Of a DNA stretch of 64,000 nucleotides, positions 1-9,451 are shown in pieces (the stretch's first letter is position 1; the number at the start of each line of letters is the position of its first letter). The stretch lies in NCBI GenBank assembly GCA_947499715.1, contig CANMPL010000002.1:62001-126000 (forward strand), given 5' to 3'. The notes beneath the pieces are model-generated. The model was not told the DNA's origin, did no database searches, and worked only from the letters and a program-made list of their open reading frames with translations. Made by a program: the position numbers and the translations under genes. Origin of the DNA: an uncultured Paracoccaceae bacterium. Lineage in GTDB: Bacteria > Pseudomonadota > Alphaproteobacteria > Rhodobacterales > Rhodobacteraceae.

Positions 1-333
1 GTCGATTTTGCGGTTGTCATGGCCTCTGCTTCCGCGGAAGAGGGCGAAGGCCTTTGGCGCAATTGCCAATCCTGCCACGCGCTTGAGGCAGGTAAACATG
101 GCACCGGCCCGGCACTTTTGGGTGTCGTCAACCGCGCAGTCGCGTTTTACGACGATTTCAACTATTCCGGCGCGCTTGTCGCTGTGGCGGAAACCTGGAC
201 GCCTGAAAACCTGAACGCTTTCCTTGAAAGCCCAAAGGGTTACGCACCGGGCACCGCAATGGGCTATAACGGTATGCGCAAGATCGAAGACCGCGCAAAC
301 CTGATCGCCTATCTTGATAGCCTCGACGACTAA
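1..333 (+). CDS. c-type cytochrome, 5' end cut by the window
   Basis: Small class I cytochrome c, probably a periplasmic electron carrier. Counting from the ATG at 19, the haem-binding motif CQSCH covers residues 16-20, and Met81 in PGTAMGYNGM is the likely sixth iron ligand in the usual C-terminal position. The reading frame is open back to base 1 and there is no signal peptide between ATG 19 and the haem motif. The true start, with export signal or membrane anchor, therefore probably lies upstream of the window. The C-terminal helix (LIAYLDSLDD) ends the way cytochrome c2/c552 proteins do. It is followed by a strong terminator and is thus the last gene of its transcript. The family call is sure. 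The exact type (c2, membrane-bound cy, or a dedicated partner) cannot be decided from this fragment. Confidence 0.85.
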   Translation, partial: VDFAVVMASASAEEGEGLWRNCQSCHALEAGKHGTGPALLGVVNRAVAFYDDFNYSGALVAVAETWTPENLNAFLESPKGYAPGTAMGYNGMRKIEDRANLIAYLDSLDD

Positions 334-355
334 GCACCGCTTTTCGTGTGATTTT

Positions 356-383
356 GGCCGTCCCGATCCGGGGCGGCCTTTTT
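356..383 (+). terminator. rho-independent terminator after the cytochrome gene
   Basis: A 9-bp stem GGCCGTCCC / GGGGCGGCC (one G-T wobble) with loop GATCC is followed by TTTTT at 379-383. It starts 22 bases after the stop codon. Confidence 0.85.
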
Positions 384-520
384 GTTGCGTTGCATAAATT
401 CGGCCACACCGTACGGTGGGTTCACGCAGTGTTCACGCAATCTCAACTTGAATGTTTGCCAAACGCGGCTTTAGCTACAAATGTGTTACAAGCCGTGTGA
501 CTGACAATTCGGAGAGCAAG

Positions 521-2440
521 ATGCCAAATCGCCCCAAACCTGTGTCGAAAGCAAAAGCCAAATCGCAATCAACGACGCTGAAACATTGGGTGTCAGGCAC
601 GGCGATTCTTGTTGGTGCTGCGATTTGGGCGGGGCAAGTCTTTGCCGATAGCCACGAGGTCATCACCGAAAGCCATGGCTATAGCAACTTTGGCGAACTC
701 AAGTATGGCCCCAACACAGCGCTTGATTACGTCAATCCCGACGCGCCCAAGGGCGGCGAGATCGCGCAATGGGCCCAAGGCAGCTTTGACAGCTTCAACC
801 AATACGCCCGTGATGGTGTCTCTGCGGCGTTGAACACCCTGCCTTACGAAAGCGTGCTGACCTCCACGGCGGATGATGCATACGGGTCTTACTGCTATCT
901 CTGCACCACGATGGAATACCCCGAAAGCCTTGATTGGGTGATCTTCAACCTGCGCGACGATGTCACATTCTCCGATGGCACCGGCATGACGGCAGAGGAT
1001 GTGGCGTTTTCCTTCAACCTGTTCCTGGAACAGGGCATCACCGAATATCGCAACGTGGTGACACAATACATCGTCGGTGTTGAGGTGCTGGAACCTTACC
1101 GCATCAAATTCACCTTCACAGAAGAAGCCCCGCGCCGTGACGTGATTGGATTTGCCGGTGGCACGGTTGTCTTCTCAAAGGCATGGTTCGAAGAAACCGG
1201 CACCCGCCTGGATGAGGCAAGCGATGCCCCCTTCATGGGCACAGGGCCCTATCTGCTGGATAGCTTCGATATCAACCGTCAGATCATCTACAAACTGGAC
1301 CCGAACTGGTGGGGCGCGGATCTGCCGATCAACATCGGGCGCAACAACTTTGAAACCATCCGGGTTGAATATTTCGCCGATAGCTCTGCCGCGTTTGAGG
1401 GTTTCAAATCCGGCGCTTATACCTTCCGGTCCGAAAACAGCTCAAAGCAGTGGGCAACAGGCTATGACTTCCCCGCTGTCGAAAAGGAATGGGTCAAGGT
1501 TGAGGAATTGCCTGATGGCAATATCGGATCCGCCCAAGGCTTTGTGTTCAACCTGGACCGGCCGCAATGGCAAGACCCCCGCGTGCGCGAGGCGGTGCGC
1601 CTGATGGTCAACTTTGAATGGATGAACGACAGTCTGTTCTATGGCCTTTATGCGCGGCCAATTTCGTTCTGGGATAACTCTGATCTGGCTGCCTCTGGCG
1701 TGCCAACCCCCGAAGAAGTCGCGATTATGCAGCCCCTTGTGGACGAAGGGTTGCTGGATGCCAGCATCCTGACGGCAGAGGCGGTGACGCCGCCCGTGTC
1801 CGCGACCGTGAACCGCCCGCTGGACCGCGCCAATCTGCGCAAGGCCTCGGCCCTGCTGGACGAGGCGGGCTGGATCGTGGGTGACGACGGGATGCGCCGC
1901 AAGGATGGCCAGACGCTCGACGCCGACTTCCTGCAATTTTCGCCGCAGTTTGACCGGATCATCAACCCGATTGTCGAAAACCTTAAACGCCTCGGTGTGA
2001 ATGCAAAACTGGACCGCGTTGACACGTCGCAGTTCGTGGAACGCACCCGGTCCGGCGACTATGACCTTGTGAACAGCTCTCCCGGTCAAGGCTTTGAGCC
2101 GGGTTCAGGCCTGCGCCAGTGGTTTGGGTCGGAAACGGCGGATGACAGTTCGCGCAATCTGATGCGTCTGCGCTCGCCCGCGATTGATCGGCTGATTGAT
2201 GTCGTGGTCGAGGCCAAGACGCTGGAGGAATTGCGCACCTCTGTCCATGCGCTTGACCGCGCTTTGCGCGCCGAAGGGTTCTGGATCCCGCAATGGTTCA
2301 AGGACGTGCACACTGTTGCCTATTACGACATGTACCGTTTCCCCGAAGAGCTTCCTCCGTTTGCCTTGGGCACTTTGGATTTCTGGTGGTACGACGCCGA
2401 AGCGGCGGCGGCACTCGAAGCCGCAGGCGCGTTCCAGTAA
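521..2440 (+). CDS. yejA: extracellular solute-binding protein family 5 (YejA-like oligopeptide receptor)
   Basis: Periplasmic receptor of the Yej peptide importer (SBP_bac_5), 639 residues. The start at 521 is preferred over the in-frame ATG at 452 because GGAGAG sits 5 bases before it. An N-terminal signal with an unusually long basic n-region (about 26 residues) leads to a hydrophobic stretch ending VFADS near residue 42. The text after this (YGPNTALDYVNPDAPKGG) is typical of YejA, which carries this opening instead of the usual DppA one. The yejB permease starts 6 bases after the stop, then yejE and yejF follow with overlaps, so all four form one operon. In enterobacteria the system imports peptides including microcin C; substrates here are inferred. 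Confidence 0.9.
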   Translation: MPNRPKPVSKAKAKSQSTTLKHWVSGTAILVGAAIWAGQVFADSHEVITESHGYSNFGELKYGPNTALDYVNPDAPKGGEIAQWAQGSFDSFNQYARDGVSAALNTLPYESVLTSTADDAYGSYCYLCTTMEYPESLDWVIFNLRDDVTFSDGTGMTAEDVAFSFNLFLEQGITEYRNVVTQYIVGVEVLEPYRIKFTFTEEAPRRDVIGFAGGTVVFSKAWFEETGTRLDEASDAPFMGTGPYLLDSFDINRQIIYKLDPNWWGADLPINIGRNNFETIRVEYFADSSAAFEGFKSGAYTFRSENSSKQWATGYDFPAVEKEWVKVEELPDGNIGSAQGFVFNLDRPQWQDPRVREAVRLMVNFEWMNDSLFYGLYARPISFWDNSDLAASGVPTPEEVAIMQPLVDEGLLDASILTAEAVTPPVSATVNRPLDRANLRKASALLDEAGWIVGDDGMRRKDGQTLDADFLQFSPQFDRIINPIVENLKRLGVNAKLDRVDTSQFVERTRSGDYDLVNSSPGQGFEPGSGLRQWFGSETADDSSRNLMRLRSPAIDRLIDVVVEAKTLEELRTSVHALDRALRAEGFWIPQWFKDVHTVAYYDMYRFPEELPPFALGTLDFWWYDAEAAAALEAAGAFQ

Positions 2441-2446
2441 ACACAG

Positions 2447-3520
2447 ATGGGCGCTTATATCCTTCGCAGGCTGTTGCTTGTGATCCCAACTTTGCTTGGG
2501 ATCATGATCATCAACTTTGCCCTGATCCAATTCGTCCCCGGTGGCCCGATTGAACAGATCATCGCCCAGATCGAAGGCGGTGGTGACGTGTTCGAAAGCA
2601 TCTCTGGCGGTGGCAGCGAACTGACAGAGACCGGCGACAGCGACTATGTCGGTGGGCGCGGTCTGCCGCAGGATTTCATCGAGGAACTGGAACGCGAATT
2701 TGGGTTCGACAAGCCGCCGCTTGAACGCTTCCTGAACATGATGTGGAACTACATCCGCTTCGATTTCGGCGAAAGCTATTTCCGCTCTGTCAGCGTCGTC
2801 GATCTGGTGCTCGAAAAGATGCCCGTCAGCGTCACACTTGGCTTGTGGTCGACGTTGATAGCCTATCTGGTCTCGATCCCGCTGGGCATCAAAAAGGCCA
2901 TCCGCGACGGATCCAAGTTCGACACATGGACCAGCGGCGCGATCATCATTGGCTATGCGATTCCCGGCTTCCTGTTTGCGCTGTTGCTGATCGTGCTTTT
3001 TGCAGGCGGGTCTTACTGGCGCATCTTCCCCCTGCGCGGGCTGACCTCTGATAATTTCGACCAACTGTCGATGATCGGCAAGGTTTTGGACTATTTCTGG
3101 CACATCACACTGCCAGTGCTGGCCAGCACGATTTCGGCCTTTGCGACGCTGACACTGCTGACCAAAAACAGCTTTCTCGACGAGATCAAAAAGCAATACG
3201 TCATCACCGCCAAGGCCAAGGGCCTTACCGAATCCCGCGTGCTTTACGGCCACGTGTTCCGCAATGCGATGTTGATCGTTATCTCTGGCTTTCCGGCGCT
3301 CTTCATTGGCGTGTTCTTCGGCGGCTCGCTGATTATCGAAACCCTTTTCTCGCTTGATGGTCTGGGCCGCTTGGGGTTCGAGGCCGTCGTCGCCCGCGAT
3401 TACCCGGTGGTCTTTGGCACGCTCTTTGCCTTTTCCCTTTTGGGGCTGATCGTCGGGATTATCACGGATCTCACCTATGTGCTGATCGACCCGCGCATTG
3501 ATTTTGAGGGGCGCGGCTGA
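2447..3520 (+). CDS. yejB: oligopeptide ABC transporter permease (YejB-like)
   Basis: Inner-membrane permease of the Yej importer, 357 residues, binding-protein-dependent transport family (DppB/OppB group). The N-terminus is the family signature: a first membrane helix ([20 protein letters not shown]) then FVPGGP. A periplasmic insertion of roughly residues 40-90 ([18 protein letters not shown] onward) is typical of YejB rather than DppB. The ATPase-coupling EAA loop is seen near residue 250 ([20 protein letters not shown]). The last codon overlaps the first base of yejE at 3520, suggesting coupled translation. Confidence 0.9.
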   Translation: MGAYILRRLLLVIPTLLGIMIINFALIQFVPGGPIEQIIAQIEGGGDVFESISGGGSELTETGDSDYVGGRGLPQDFIEELEREFGFDKPPLERFLNMMWNYIRFDFGESYFRSVSVVDLVLEKMPVSVTLGLWSTLIAYLVSIPLGIKKAIRDGSKFDTWTSGAIIIGYAIPGFLFALLLIVLFAGGSYWRIFPLRGLTSDNFDQLSMIGKVLDYFWHITLPVLASTISAFATLTLLTKNSFLDEIKKQYVITAKAKGLTESRVLYGHVFRNAMLIVISGFPALFIGVFFGGSLIIETLFSLDGLGRLGFEAVVARDYPVVFGTLFAFSLLGLIVGIITDLTYVLIDPRIDFEGRG

Positions 3521-4668
3521 TGGCTGATACGTTCGCCCCGATGGAGCCCGTCAAAAAGCAGCGGCTCTCGCCCCTCAACCAGCGCCGCCTGCGCAATTTC
3601 CAGCGGAACCGCCGTGCGGTTTGGTCGCTTTGGATCTTCCTGATCCTTTTCGTGCTGTCGCTCTTTGCCGAATTCATCGCCAACGACAAGCCGATCCTTG
3701 TCAGCTATCGCGGCGATTTGCGGATGCCGATTTTCCAGTTCTATTCGGAACAGGACTTTGGCGGCGATTTCCCGACAGAGGCGGGTTACAAAGACATCGA
3801 GGTCAAATGCCTGATCGCCACGGGCGGCCTGATTGATTGCTTTGACGACCCCGAAGGGCTTTATGCTGCGGCCCAGAACGGCGAAAGCATTGATATCGAA
3901 GGTTTCGACAAGGGTTGGACGATCTGGCCCCTGATCCCCTACAGCTATGACACCATCGTCGACGTCCCCGGTGTGGCCCCCGCACCCCCGTCAGAGACGA
4001 ACTGGCTGGGCACCGATGACACAAAACGCGACGTGGTCGCGCGCATCATCTACGGTTTCCGCCTGTCGATCTTCTACGCCATCATGGTGACCGTCGGGGC
4101 ATCCGTTGTCGGGGTCATCGCAGGTGCCGTGCAGGGTTATTTCGGCGGCTGGACCGATTTGATCTTTCAACGGATTATCGAAATCTGGTCATCGACCCCG
4201 TCGATTTATGTGATCATCATCATGACCGCGATATTGGGGCGCAGTTTCTGGCTCCTTGTGTTCCTCTCCATCCTGTTCGGCTGGCCCGCCCTTGTGGGCG
4301 TTGTCCGGGCGGAATTCCTGCGCGCGCGTAACTTTGAATATGTCCGTGCCGCCAAGGCGCTGGGCGTCAGCGACCGCACGATCATGTTCCGCCACATGCT
4401 GCCCAACGCGATGGTGGCGACAGTGACGATGCTGCCGTTCCTGTTCACAGGGGCGATCGGTGGGCTCGCGGGGCTCGACTTTCTGGGCTTTGGCCTGCCG
4501 TCCTCTGCCCCCTCATTGGGCGAACTGACGCTGCAAGCCAAACAGAACCTGCAAGCCCCATGGCTGGGCTTCACTGCATTCTTTACCTTTGCCATCATGC
4601 TCTCGCTTCTGGTCTTCATCTTCGAAGGCGTGCGCGATGCATTTGACCCCCGAAAGACTTTTGCATGA
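3520..4668 (+). CDS. yejE: oligopeptide ABC transporter permease (YejE-like)
   Basis: Second inner-membrane permease of the Yej importer (DppC/OppC group), 382 residues. A basic cytoplasmic N-terminus (residues 1-30) is followed by a membrane helix and a long periplasmic domain of about 110 residues before the remaining helices. That large domain separates YejE from DppC. The EAA coupling loop is RAAKALGVSDRTIMFRHMLPNAM near residue 280. Its stop overlaps the yejF start by four bases (ATGA at 4665-4668), so stoichiometric translation with the ATPase is likely. Confidence 0.9.
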   Translation: MADTFAPMEPVKKQRLSPLNQRRLRNFQRNRRAVWSLWIFLILFVLSLFAEFIANDKPILVSYRGDLRMPIFQFYSEQDFGGDFPTEAGYKDIEVKCLIATGGLIDCFDDPEGLYAAAQNGESIDIEGFDKGWTIWPLIPYSYDTIVDVPGVAPAPPSETNWLGTDDTKRDVVARIIYGFRLSIFYAIMVTVGASVVGVIAGAVQGYFGGWTDLIFQRIIEIWSSTPSIYVIIIMTAILGRSFWLLVFLSILFGWPALVGVVRAEFLRARNFEYVRAAKALGVSDRTIMFRHMLPNAMVATVTMLPFLFTGAIGGLAGLDFLGFGLPSSAPSLGELTLQAKQNLQAPWLGFTAFFTFAIMLSLLVFIFEGVRDAFDPRKTFA

Positions 4669-6260
4669 GTATCGTTCTGGACGTCAAAAACCTGAACGTC
4701 GGGTTCCGTCAGGATGGGCAGGTCAGCCCTGCCGTGCGCAACGTGTCCTTTCAGATCGAAAAGGGCGAGACGGTCGCGCTTGTCGGTGAAAGCGGGTCGG
4801 GCAAGTCTGTCACGGCGCTGTCGACGGTGCAGCTTTTGGGCGATAGCGCAGAGGTTGACGGGTCCATCACCTATGAAGGCACCCAGATGGTCGGCGCCAG
4901 CGAACAAGCCCTGCGTGCCGTGCGGGGCAACGACATCAGCTTCATCTTTCAGGAACCGATGACCTCGCTCAATCCGCTGCACACGATTGAGAAACAGCTT
5001 TCGGAATCCATCGAACTGCATCAGGGGCTGCGCGGCGCAAAGGTCACCAACAAGATCATTCAACTGCTTAATCAGGTCGGCATCCGCGATGCCGAAAGTC
5101 GCCTGACGGCCTATCCACATCAGCTTTCCGGCGGCCAGCGGCAGCGTGTGATGATCGCTATGGCGCTGGCCAATGGGCCGGATCTTTTGATCGCGGACGA
5201 GCCGACAACCGCGCTGGATGTGACCATCCAGGCGCAAATTCTCGACCTGCTGGAAGACCTCAAGCGCAAGCAGGGGCTGTCGATGCTGTTCATCACCCAC
5301 GACCTGACCATCGTGCGCAAGATCGCTGACCGGGTCTGCGTGATGAAAGACGGTGAGATCGTGGAAACCGGCCCAACAGCCGAGATTTTCGACAACCCCC
5401 AGCACCCCTATACCCAGATGCTGCTTGCCGCTGAAAGTGCCGGCGTCCCCGATCCCGTCCCGGCAGAGGCCGAACAGGTGGCCCAAACCGATCAGCTCAA
5501 GATCTGGTTTCCGATTCAGCGCGGCTTGCTCAAGCGCACAGCCGGTTATGTGAAGGCCGTCAACAGCGCCACGCTTAGCGTCAGGGCAGGGGAAACCGTT
5601 GGCATCGTTGGTGAAAGCGGATCCGGCAAGACCACGCTGGCCTTGGCGATCATGCGGCTGATCCAGTCCGAGGGCCGGATCAATTTTCAAGGCACCGATA
5701 TCCACCACCTCAACCAGCGGCAAATGCGGCCGCTACGCTCTAAGATGCAGATCGTGTTTCAGGATCCCTATGGCAGTCTTAGCCCGCGCATGACGGTCGA
5801 GCAGATCATCGCAGAAGGTCTGACGATCCACGATATCGACCCCACACGCGACCAACGCGAAATGGTGGCCGAAATCATGCAAGAGGTCGGGCTGGAACCT
5901 GACATGATGCACCGCTACCCGCATGAGTTTTCAGGCGGACAGCGCCAGCGCATTGCCATCGCACGGGCGATGATCCTGCGGCCTCAACTGGTGGTTCTGG
6001 ACGAACCGACGTCAGCTTTGGACATGACCGTGCAGGTGCAGATCGTCGAACTTTTGCGCGATCTGCAAAAGAAGTTCGGGCTGGCCTATCTCTTTATCAG
6101 CCACGACCTCAAGGTCGTGCGCGCACTATCGCACAAGGTGATGGTGATGAAGCAGGGCGACGTGGTCGAGGCCGGGGATGCCGCCGATATCTTTGATGCG
6201 CCAAAGTCCGATTATACCCGGACCCTGATGGCTGCAGCGTTCGAAGGGCGGGCTGTTTAG
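4665..6260 (+). CDS. yejF: dual-domain oligopeptide ABC transporter ATP-binding protein (YejF-like)
   Basis: Energises the Yej importer. It is 531 residues with two complete ABC cassettes, the fused form typical of YejF and GsiA. Domain 1 has Walker A GESGSGKS at residues 41-48, signature LSGGQRQR and Walker B LLIADEPTTALD. Domain 2 has Walker A GESGSGKT at about 316-323, signature FSGGQRQR and LVVLDEPTSALD. The oligopeptide-family C-terminal extension after each cassette (NPQHPYTQMLLAAES) is present. Both sites look catalytically intact. It ends the operon; the next gene, on the other strand, finishes 5 bases away. Confidence 0.92.
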   Translation: MSIVLDVKNLNVGFRQDGQVSPAVRNVSFQIEKGETVALVGESGSGKSVTALSTVQLLGDSAEVDGSITYEGTQMVGASEQALRAVRGNDISFIFQEPMTSLNPLHTIEKQLSESIELHQGLRGAKVTNKIIQLLNQVGIRDAESRLTAYPHQLSGGQRQRVMIAMALANGPDLLIADEPTTALDVTIQAQILDLLEDLKRKQGLSMLFITHDLTIVRKIADRVCVMKDGEIVETGPTAEIFDNPQHPYTQMLLAAESAGVPDPVPAEAEQVAQTDQLKIWFPIQRGLLKRTAGYVKAVNSATLSVRAGETVGIVGESGSGKTTLALAIMRLIQSEGRINFQGTDIHHLNQRQMRPLRSKMQIVFQDPYGSLSPRMTVEQIIAEGLTIHDIDPTRDQREMVAEIMQEVGLEPDMMHRYPHEFSGGQRQRIAIARAMILRPQLVVLDEPTSALDMTVQVQIVELLRDLQKKFGLAYLFISHDLKVVRALSHKVMVMKQGDVVEAGDAADIFDAPKSDYTRTLMAAAFEGRAV

Positions 6261-6264
6261 CCCG

Positions 6265-7737
6265 CTACTCTGATCCCAGCATAAAGCATGTCGTGCCGCG
6301 CGCCTGAAGCCTGCGACAGGCCAGATCTGCGCCGTCACGGGTCAGCCCCATAAAGTTGGCATCAAACCCGCCAGAGCGTTGCACGACGCGGCGCAGGGCC
6401 CCATCAAGCGATGACATCTCATTCAGTGCGACCTTCAGCAGCACACGCTCTGCCTCATACCGTGAACCGTATCGTCCGACATTCACGCCCCAATGGCGCC
6501 CGCCAGAGGTTGAGATTCGGGTGACGATTTCGGGCTGTGGTTCGGGGCTGGGCAGGGACGCCGCTGGCCGCGCTACGGGTGCGGCCGATGCCAGCGTAAC
6601 TGCTGCGTCGGTTGGGCGCGCCTGTGGCGTGAGGGCAGAGGTTTGCACCGCTTCTTCAAGGATGTTGGTGATCGCGTCGGCATCAATCGCTTCGGCCACG
6701 GCAGAATCAATCAGGTCGTTGACCGTTGCTGTCAGGACCGGATCAGGTTCTTGCACCGGGCGGCTGACAGGGCGCAAACTGGTGCGGACCATGCCGGTCA
6801 CGCGGATCGTCTTGCCCGCGCCGCCATTGGTGGCGGGCGCACTATTGCCTGCAACCAGCTCTTGGCTTGGTTCAGGTGCAGTTGGCGCATCAGGCCTGCG
6901 GATCGTGGCCGAATTGGGCGCGCGAGCAAAGCCCATGTCCATCAATTCGGTAATCTTGGCGTTCCGGCTTGCGGTCGAACGTCCGCCAAAGACCGTCGCA
7001 ATCACCCGCTGCTGGCCGCGCTGGGCAGAGGCCACAAGGTTGAATCCCGCCGCACGGGTATAGCCGGTCTTGATACCATCAGCGCCCTTATAGGCGTTCA
7101 GCCAGCGGGTGTTGGTATGGCTGACGCGCTTGATGCCAGCATCGGCAGTGCGGCGCGAAAACAGGTTATAGTACTGCGGGAAATCATAGATCACGTGACG
7201 CCCCAAAACGGTCATGTCCCGCGCGGTGGACAGGTGGCCACTTTGGGTCAGCCCGTGGGCATTATGAAATGTCGTGTTGCGCATCCCCATGGCCCGCGCT
7301 GTGCGGTTCATCCGGGTGGCAAAGGCGCTTTCAGAACCGGAAATCGCAACACCAATCGCAGTGGCCGCATCATTGGCAGATTTTACCGCCGCGGCGCGCA
7401 AAAGGTAACGCAGCTTGATCTTTTGGCCGGTCCGCAGCCCAAGTTTCGACGGCGGTTCAGAGGCCGCGAGCGAGGTGATCGTCACCTCGGTATCAAGGCT
7501 GATTTCACCACGCTGGATGGCCTGAAAGGCGATATAAAGCGTCATCATCTTGGTCAGCGATGCCGGGTGCAACCGGGTGTCGGCATTGCGCGAATGCAGC
7601 ACCTCGCCGGTGCGGGCATCCATGACCATGGCAGCATAAGGTGCAGCCATTGATCGCAGTGGGGACACTGCAAACGCAATTACGAAAACGAATAAGAATA
7701 GACCACGCAGGGCCTGGAATCCCGGACGACTTGCCAC
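6265..7737 (-). CDS. D-alanyl-D-alanine carboxypeptidase with C-terminal SPOR domain
   Basis: Class A low-molecular-mass penicillin-binding protein (PBP5/6 group, peptidase S11), 490 residues, trimming the terminal D-Ala of peptidoglycan stem peptides in the periplasm. A signal peptide covers about residues 1-31. The catalytic triads are all present: S60-L-T-K63, S120-A-N122 and K223-T-G225. A proline/alanine-rich linker of about 130 residues leads to a C-terminal SPOR repeat (HWGVNVGRYGSRYEAERVL onward), which binds denuded septal glycan and places the enzyme at division sites. Fusion of S11 with SPOR in place of the amphipathic PBP5 anchor is common in Rhodobacteraceae. It is divergent from clpS. 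Confidence 0.92.
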   Translation of the reverse strand: MASRPGFQALRGLFLFVFVIAFAVSPLRSMAAPYAAMVMDARTGEVLHSRNADTRLHPASLTKMMTLYIAFQAIQRGEISLDTEVTITSLAASEPPSKLGLRTGQKIKLRYLLRAAAVKSANDAATAIGVAISGSESAFATRMNRTARAMGMRNTTFHNAHGLTQSGHLSTARDMTVLGRHVIYDFPQYYNLFSRRTADAGIKRVSHTNTRWLNAYKGADGIKTGYTRAAGFNLVASAQRGQQRVIATVFGGRSTASRNAKITELMDMGFARAPNSATIRRPDAPTAPEPSQELVAGNSAPATNGGAGKTIRVTGMVRTSLRPVSRPVQEPDPVLTATVNDLIDSAVAEAIDADAITNILEEAVQTSALTPQARPTDAAVTLASAAPVARPAASLPSPEPQPEIVTRISTSGGRHWGVNVGRYGSRYEAERVLLKVALNEMSSLDGALRRVVQRSGGFDANFMGLTRDGADLACRRLQARGTTCFMLGSE

Positions 7738-8077
7738 GTCGTTTGCCTCTTGTACTGCCTCAACGGCCCCGAATTTTTCCGGTGGCCTTCTTTATTGCGG
7801 ATACGCTAGCACAGGCAGGGCGTTCCCGAAAACACCTTATTTTCAAAGGTTTCAGGTGTGGTCTTCGTGCACAGCCACAGGATCTGGGGTGCAATCAAGG
7901 CCCATACGCTAGATAAGGGGCGCACAGACGCTTTTTCACACCTTCGGACTTTAGAGATTTCTTAACCCGTTTTGTGCGAGCGGCGCAGCCTCCCCCAAAG
8001 ACAGGGGGTTTTCACGGCGCGCCCCTGCTCTATATAAGCAACTCAATCATTTCTATGGATCGGGACACGATACGCAG
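7738..8077. promoter_or_regulatory. divergent intergenic region between carboxypeptidase and clpS
   Basis: No gene was found in these 340 bases. A short hairpin (CCCCC AAAGACA GGGGG followed by TTTT, 7992-8012) and an AT-rich TATATAA at 8031-8037 precede clpS. The latter is a plausible -10 region for clpS, about 40 bases before its start. No clear -35 is visible. Confidence 0.35.
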
Positions 8078-8419
8078 ATGCTGGCGGATTTTCAGATGAT
8101 GGCGGGCGGCAAGGAAGACGACGACGGCGACGTCGGTGTTGTGCTTGAAACCAAGCCAAAGACAAAACGCCCGCCGCTGTATAAAGTGCTGATCTTGAAC
8201 GATGATTTCACGCCGATGGAATTTGTCGTCATGGTGCTGGAACGCTTCTTCGGCATGACCCATGCTCAGGCTTTTGACCTGATGCTGACGGTTCACAAAA
8301 AGGGCGTCGCGGTTGTGGGCGTTTACAGCCACGAGATCGCCGAGACAAAAGTGGCGCAAGTGATGGATTTTGCGCAGCGTCACCAACACCCCCTGCAATG
8401 CACGATGGAGAAGGAATAG
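8078..8419 (+). CDS. clpS: ATP-dependent Clp protease adaptor ClpS
   Basis: Cytosolic N-recognin of 113 residues that delivers N-degron substrates (Leu, Phe, Trp, Tyr N-termini) to ClpAP. The core signature [10 protein letters not shown] is at residues 41-50; its Asn-Asp and the following Met line the N-degron pocket. A conserved His lies at about 73 (TVHKKG). A flexible, acidic N-terminal tail (residues 1-30) is as expected for ClpS. clpA is not adjacent in the window. A methyltransferase gene follows 21 bases downstream and may share the transcript. Confidence 0.93.
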   Translation: MLADFQMMAGGKEDDDGDVGVVLETKPKTKRPPLYKVLILNDDFTPMEFVVMVLERFFGMTHAQAFDLMLTVHKKGVAVVGVYSHEIAETKVAQVMDFAQRHQHPLQCTMEKE

Positions 8420-8440
8420 CGCGCGCGCTGTTCCCCGCTG

Positions 8441-9415
8441 ATGGCCTCAACCTCTCGACTTCGCACTGCCATTGAAGATGGCGTTTTGGTGCTGCCCGAC
8501 GGGCCGGTCACCGTGATGCGTCCACCGGTGGATTACGATCTGGCGGCCCTGCGCGATCACGATGCACAAATCATGCACAGCCAATACACAAACCATGCAG
8601 AATTTGGCCATGCGGGATACACCGTTGATATGCATCCGCGTGCAGCCAAGACCGCAATCGTCGTCGTGCCGCGCGCCAAGGCGCTTGCCCGCGCGATGGT
8701 GGCTGAGGCCGCCGCACTCGCGGATCTTGTGGTGATCGACGGGGCCAAGACCGACGGGATCGACAGCCTGTGGACCGCAACCCGCAAGGCGCTGGGACCG
8801 CTGCCAAGTGTCGCCAAGGATCATGGCCGGATTTTCTGGTTTGATAAGACCGATGCCTTTGCCGATTGGGCCGCCCCGCCGCCTGCCAAGGGGGAACACG
8901 GGTTCTACACCACCGCGGGCGTCTTTTCGGATGGGGCGGTCGACAAGGGGTCTGCGCTGCTGGCCGCTGCGCTGCCTGCAAAGCTGCCAAAACGCATGGC
9001 GGATCTGGGGGCCGGATGGGGCTATCTGTCGGATGCGATCTTGCAGCGCGACGGCGTGGTGTCCGTTGACCTGATCGAGGCTGAAGCGCTGGCGCTGGAG
9101 TGCGCCAGATTGAACGTCACCGACCCTCGGGCCAGTTTTCACTGGGGCGATGCCACGGACTTCAAGCCAGCTGCCGCCTATGACGGGATCGTCATGAACC
9201 CGCCGTTTCATACCGGCCGTAAAGGCGACACCGATTTGGGCCGTGCCTTTATCACCCATGGGGCCAAGATGCTGACCCCGCAGGGCAAGCTGTGGATGGT
9301 AGCCAACCGCCATCTGCCCTATGAGGCGACGCTGAAAGAGGCCTTTCGCAACGTCACAGAACTGCCCGGATCGGGCGGCTTCAAAATTTTTCACGCCACA
9401 AAGCCGCAGCGCTGA
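8441..9415 (+). CDS. rsmC: class I SAM-dependent methyltransferase, RsmC/RlmG type (16S rRNA m2G)
   Basis: Predicted N2-guanine rRNA methyltransferase, 324 residues. The layout fits RsmC: a degenerate N-terminal methyltransferase-like half (residues 1-150) and a catalytic C-terminal half. That half has SAM motif ADLGAGWGYLSDAIL (about residue 187) and the base-flipping catalytic motif NPPFH at 253-257, which RsmC and RlmG share. The GTG/ATG choice is simple: the ATG at 8441 lies 21 bases after clpS. RsmC (G1207 of 16S) is favoured over RlmG by size, but the exact target base cannot be read from sequence. Confidence 0.8.
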   Translation: MASTSRLRTAIEDGVLVLPDGPVTVMRPPVDYDLAALRDHDAQIMHSQYTNHAEFGHAGYTVDMHPRAAKTAIVVVPRAKALARAMVAEAAALADLVVIDGAKTDGIDSLWTATRKALGPLPSVAKDHGRIFWFDKTDAFADWAAPPPAKGEHGFYTTAGVFSDGAVDKGSALLAAALPAKLPKRMADLGAGWGYLSDAILQRDGVVSVDLIEAEALALECARLNVTDPRASFHWGDATDFKPAAAYDGIVMNPPFHTGRKGDTDLGRAFITHGAKMLTPQGKLWMVANRHLPYEATLKEAFRNVTELPGSGGFKIFHATKPQR

Positions 9416-9451
9416 TATAACGCGCGGGATCAGACGAACGGGAGTACGTCG

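Noticed and set aside
4206-5723. Long open frame antisense to yejE and yejF (505 codons)
   Set aside because: It mirrors strongly conserved transporter domains and has no recognisable protein content; high-GC shadow frame.
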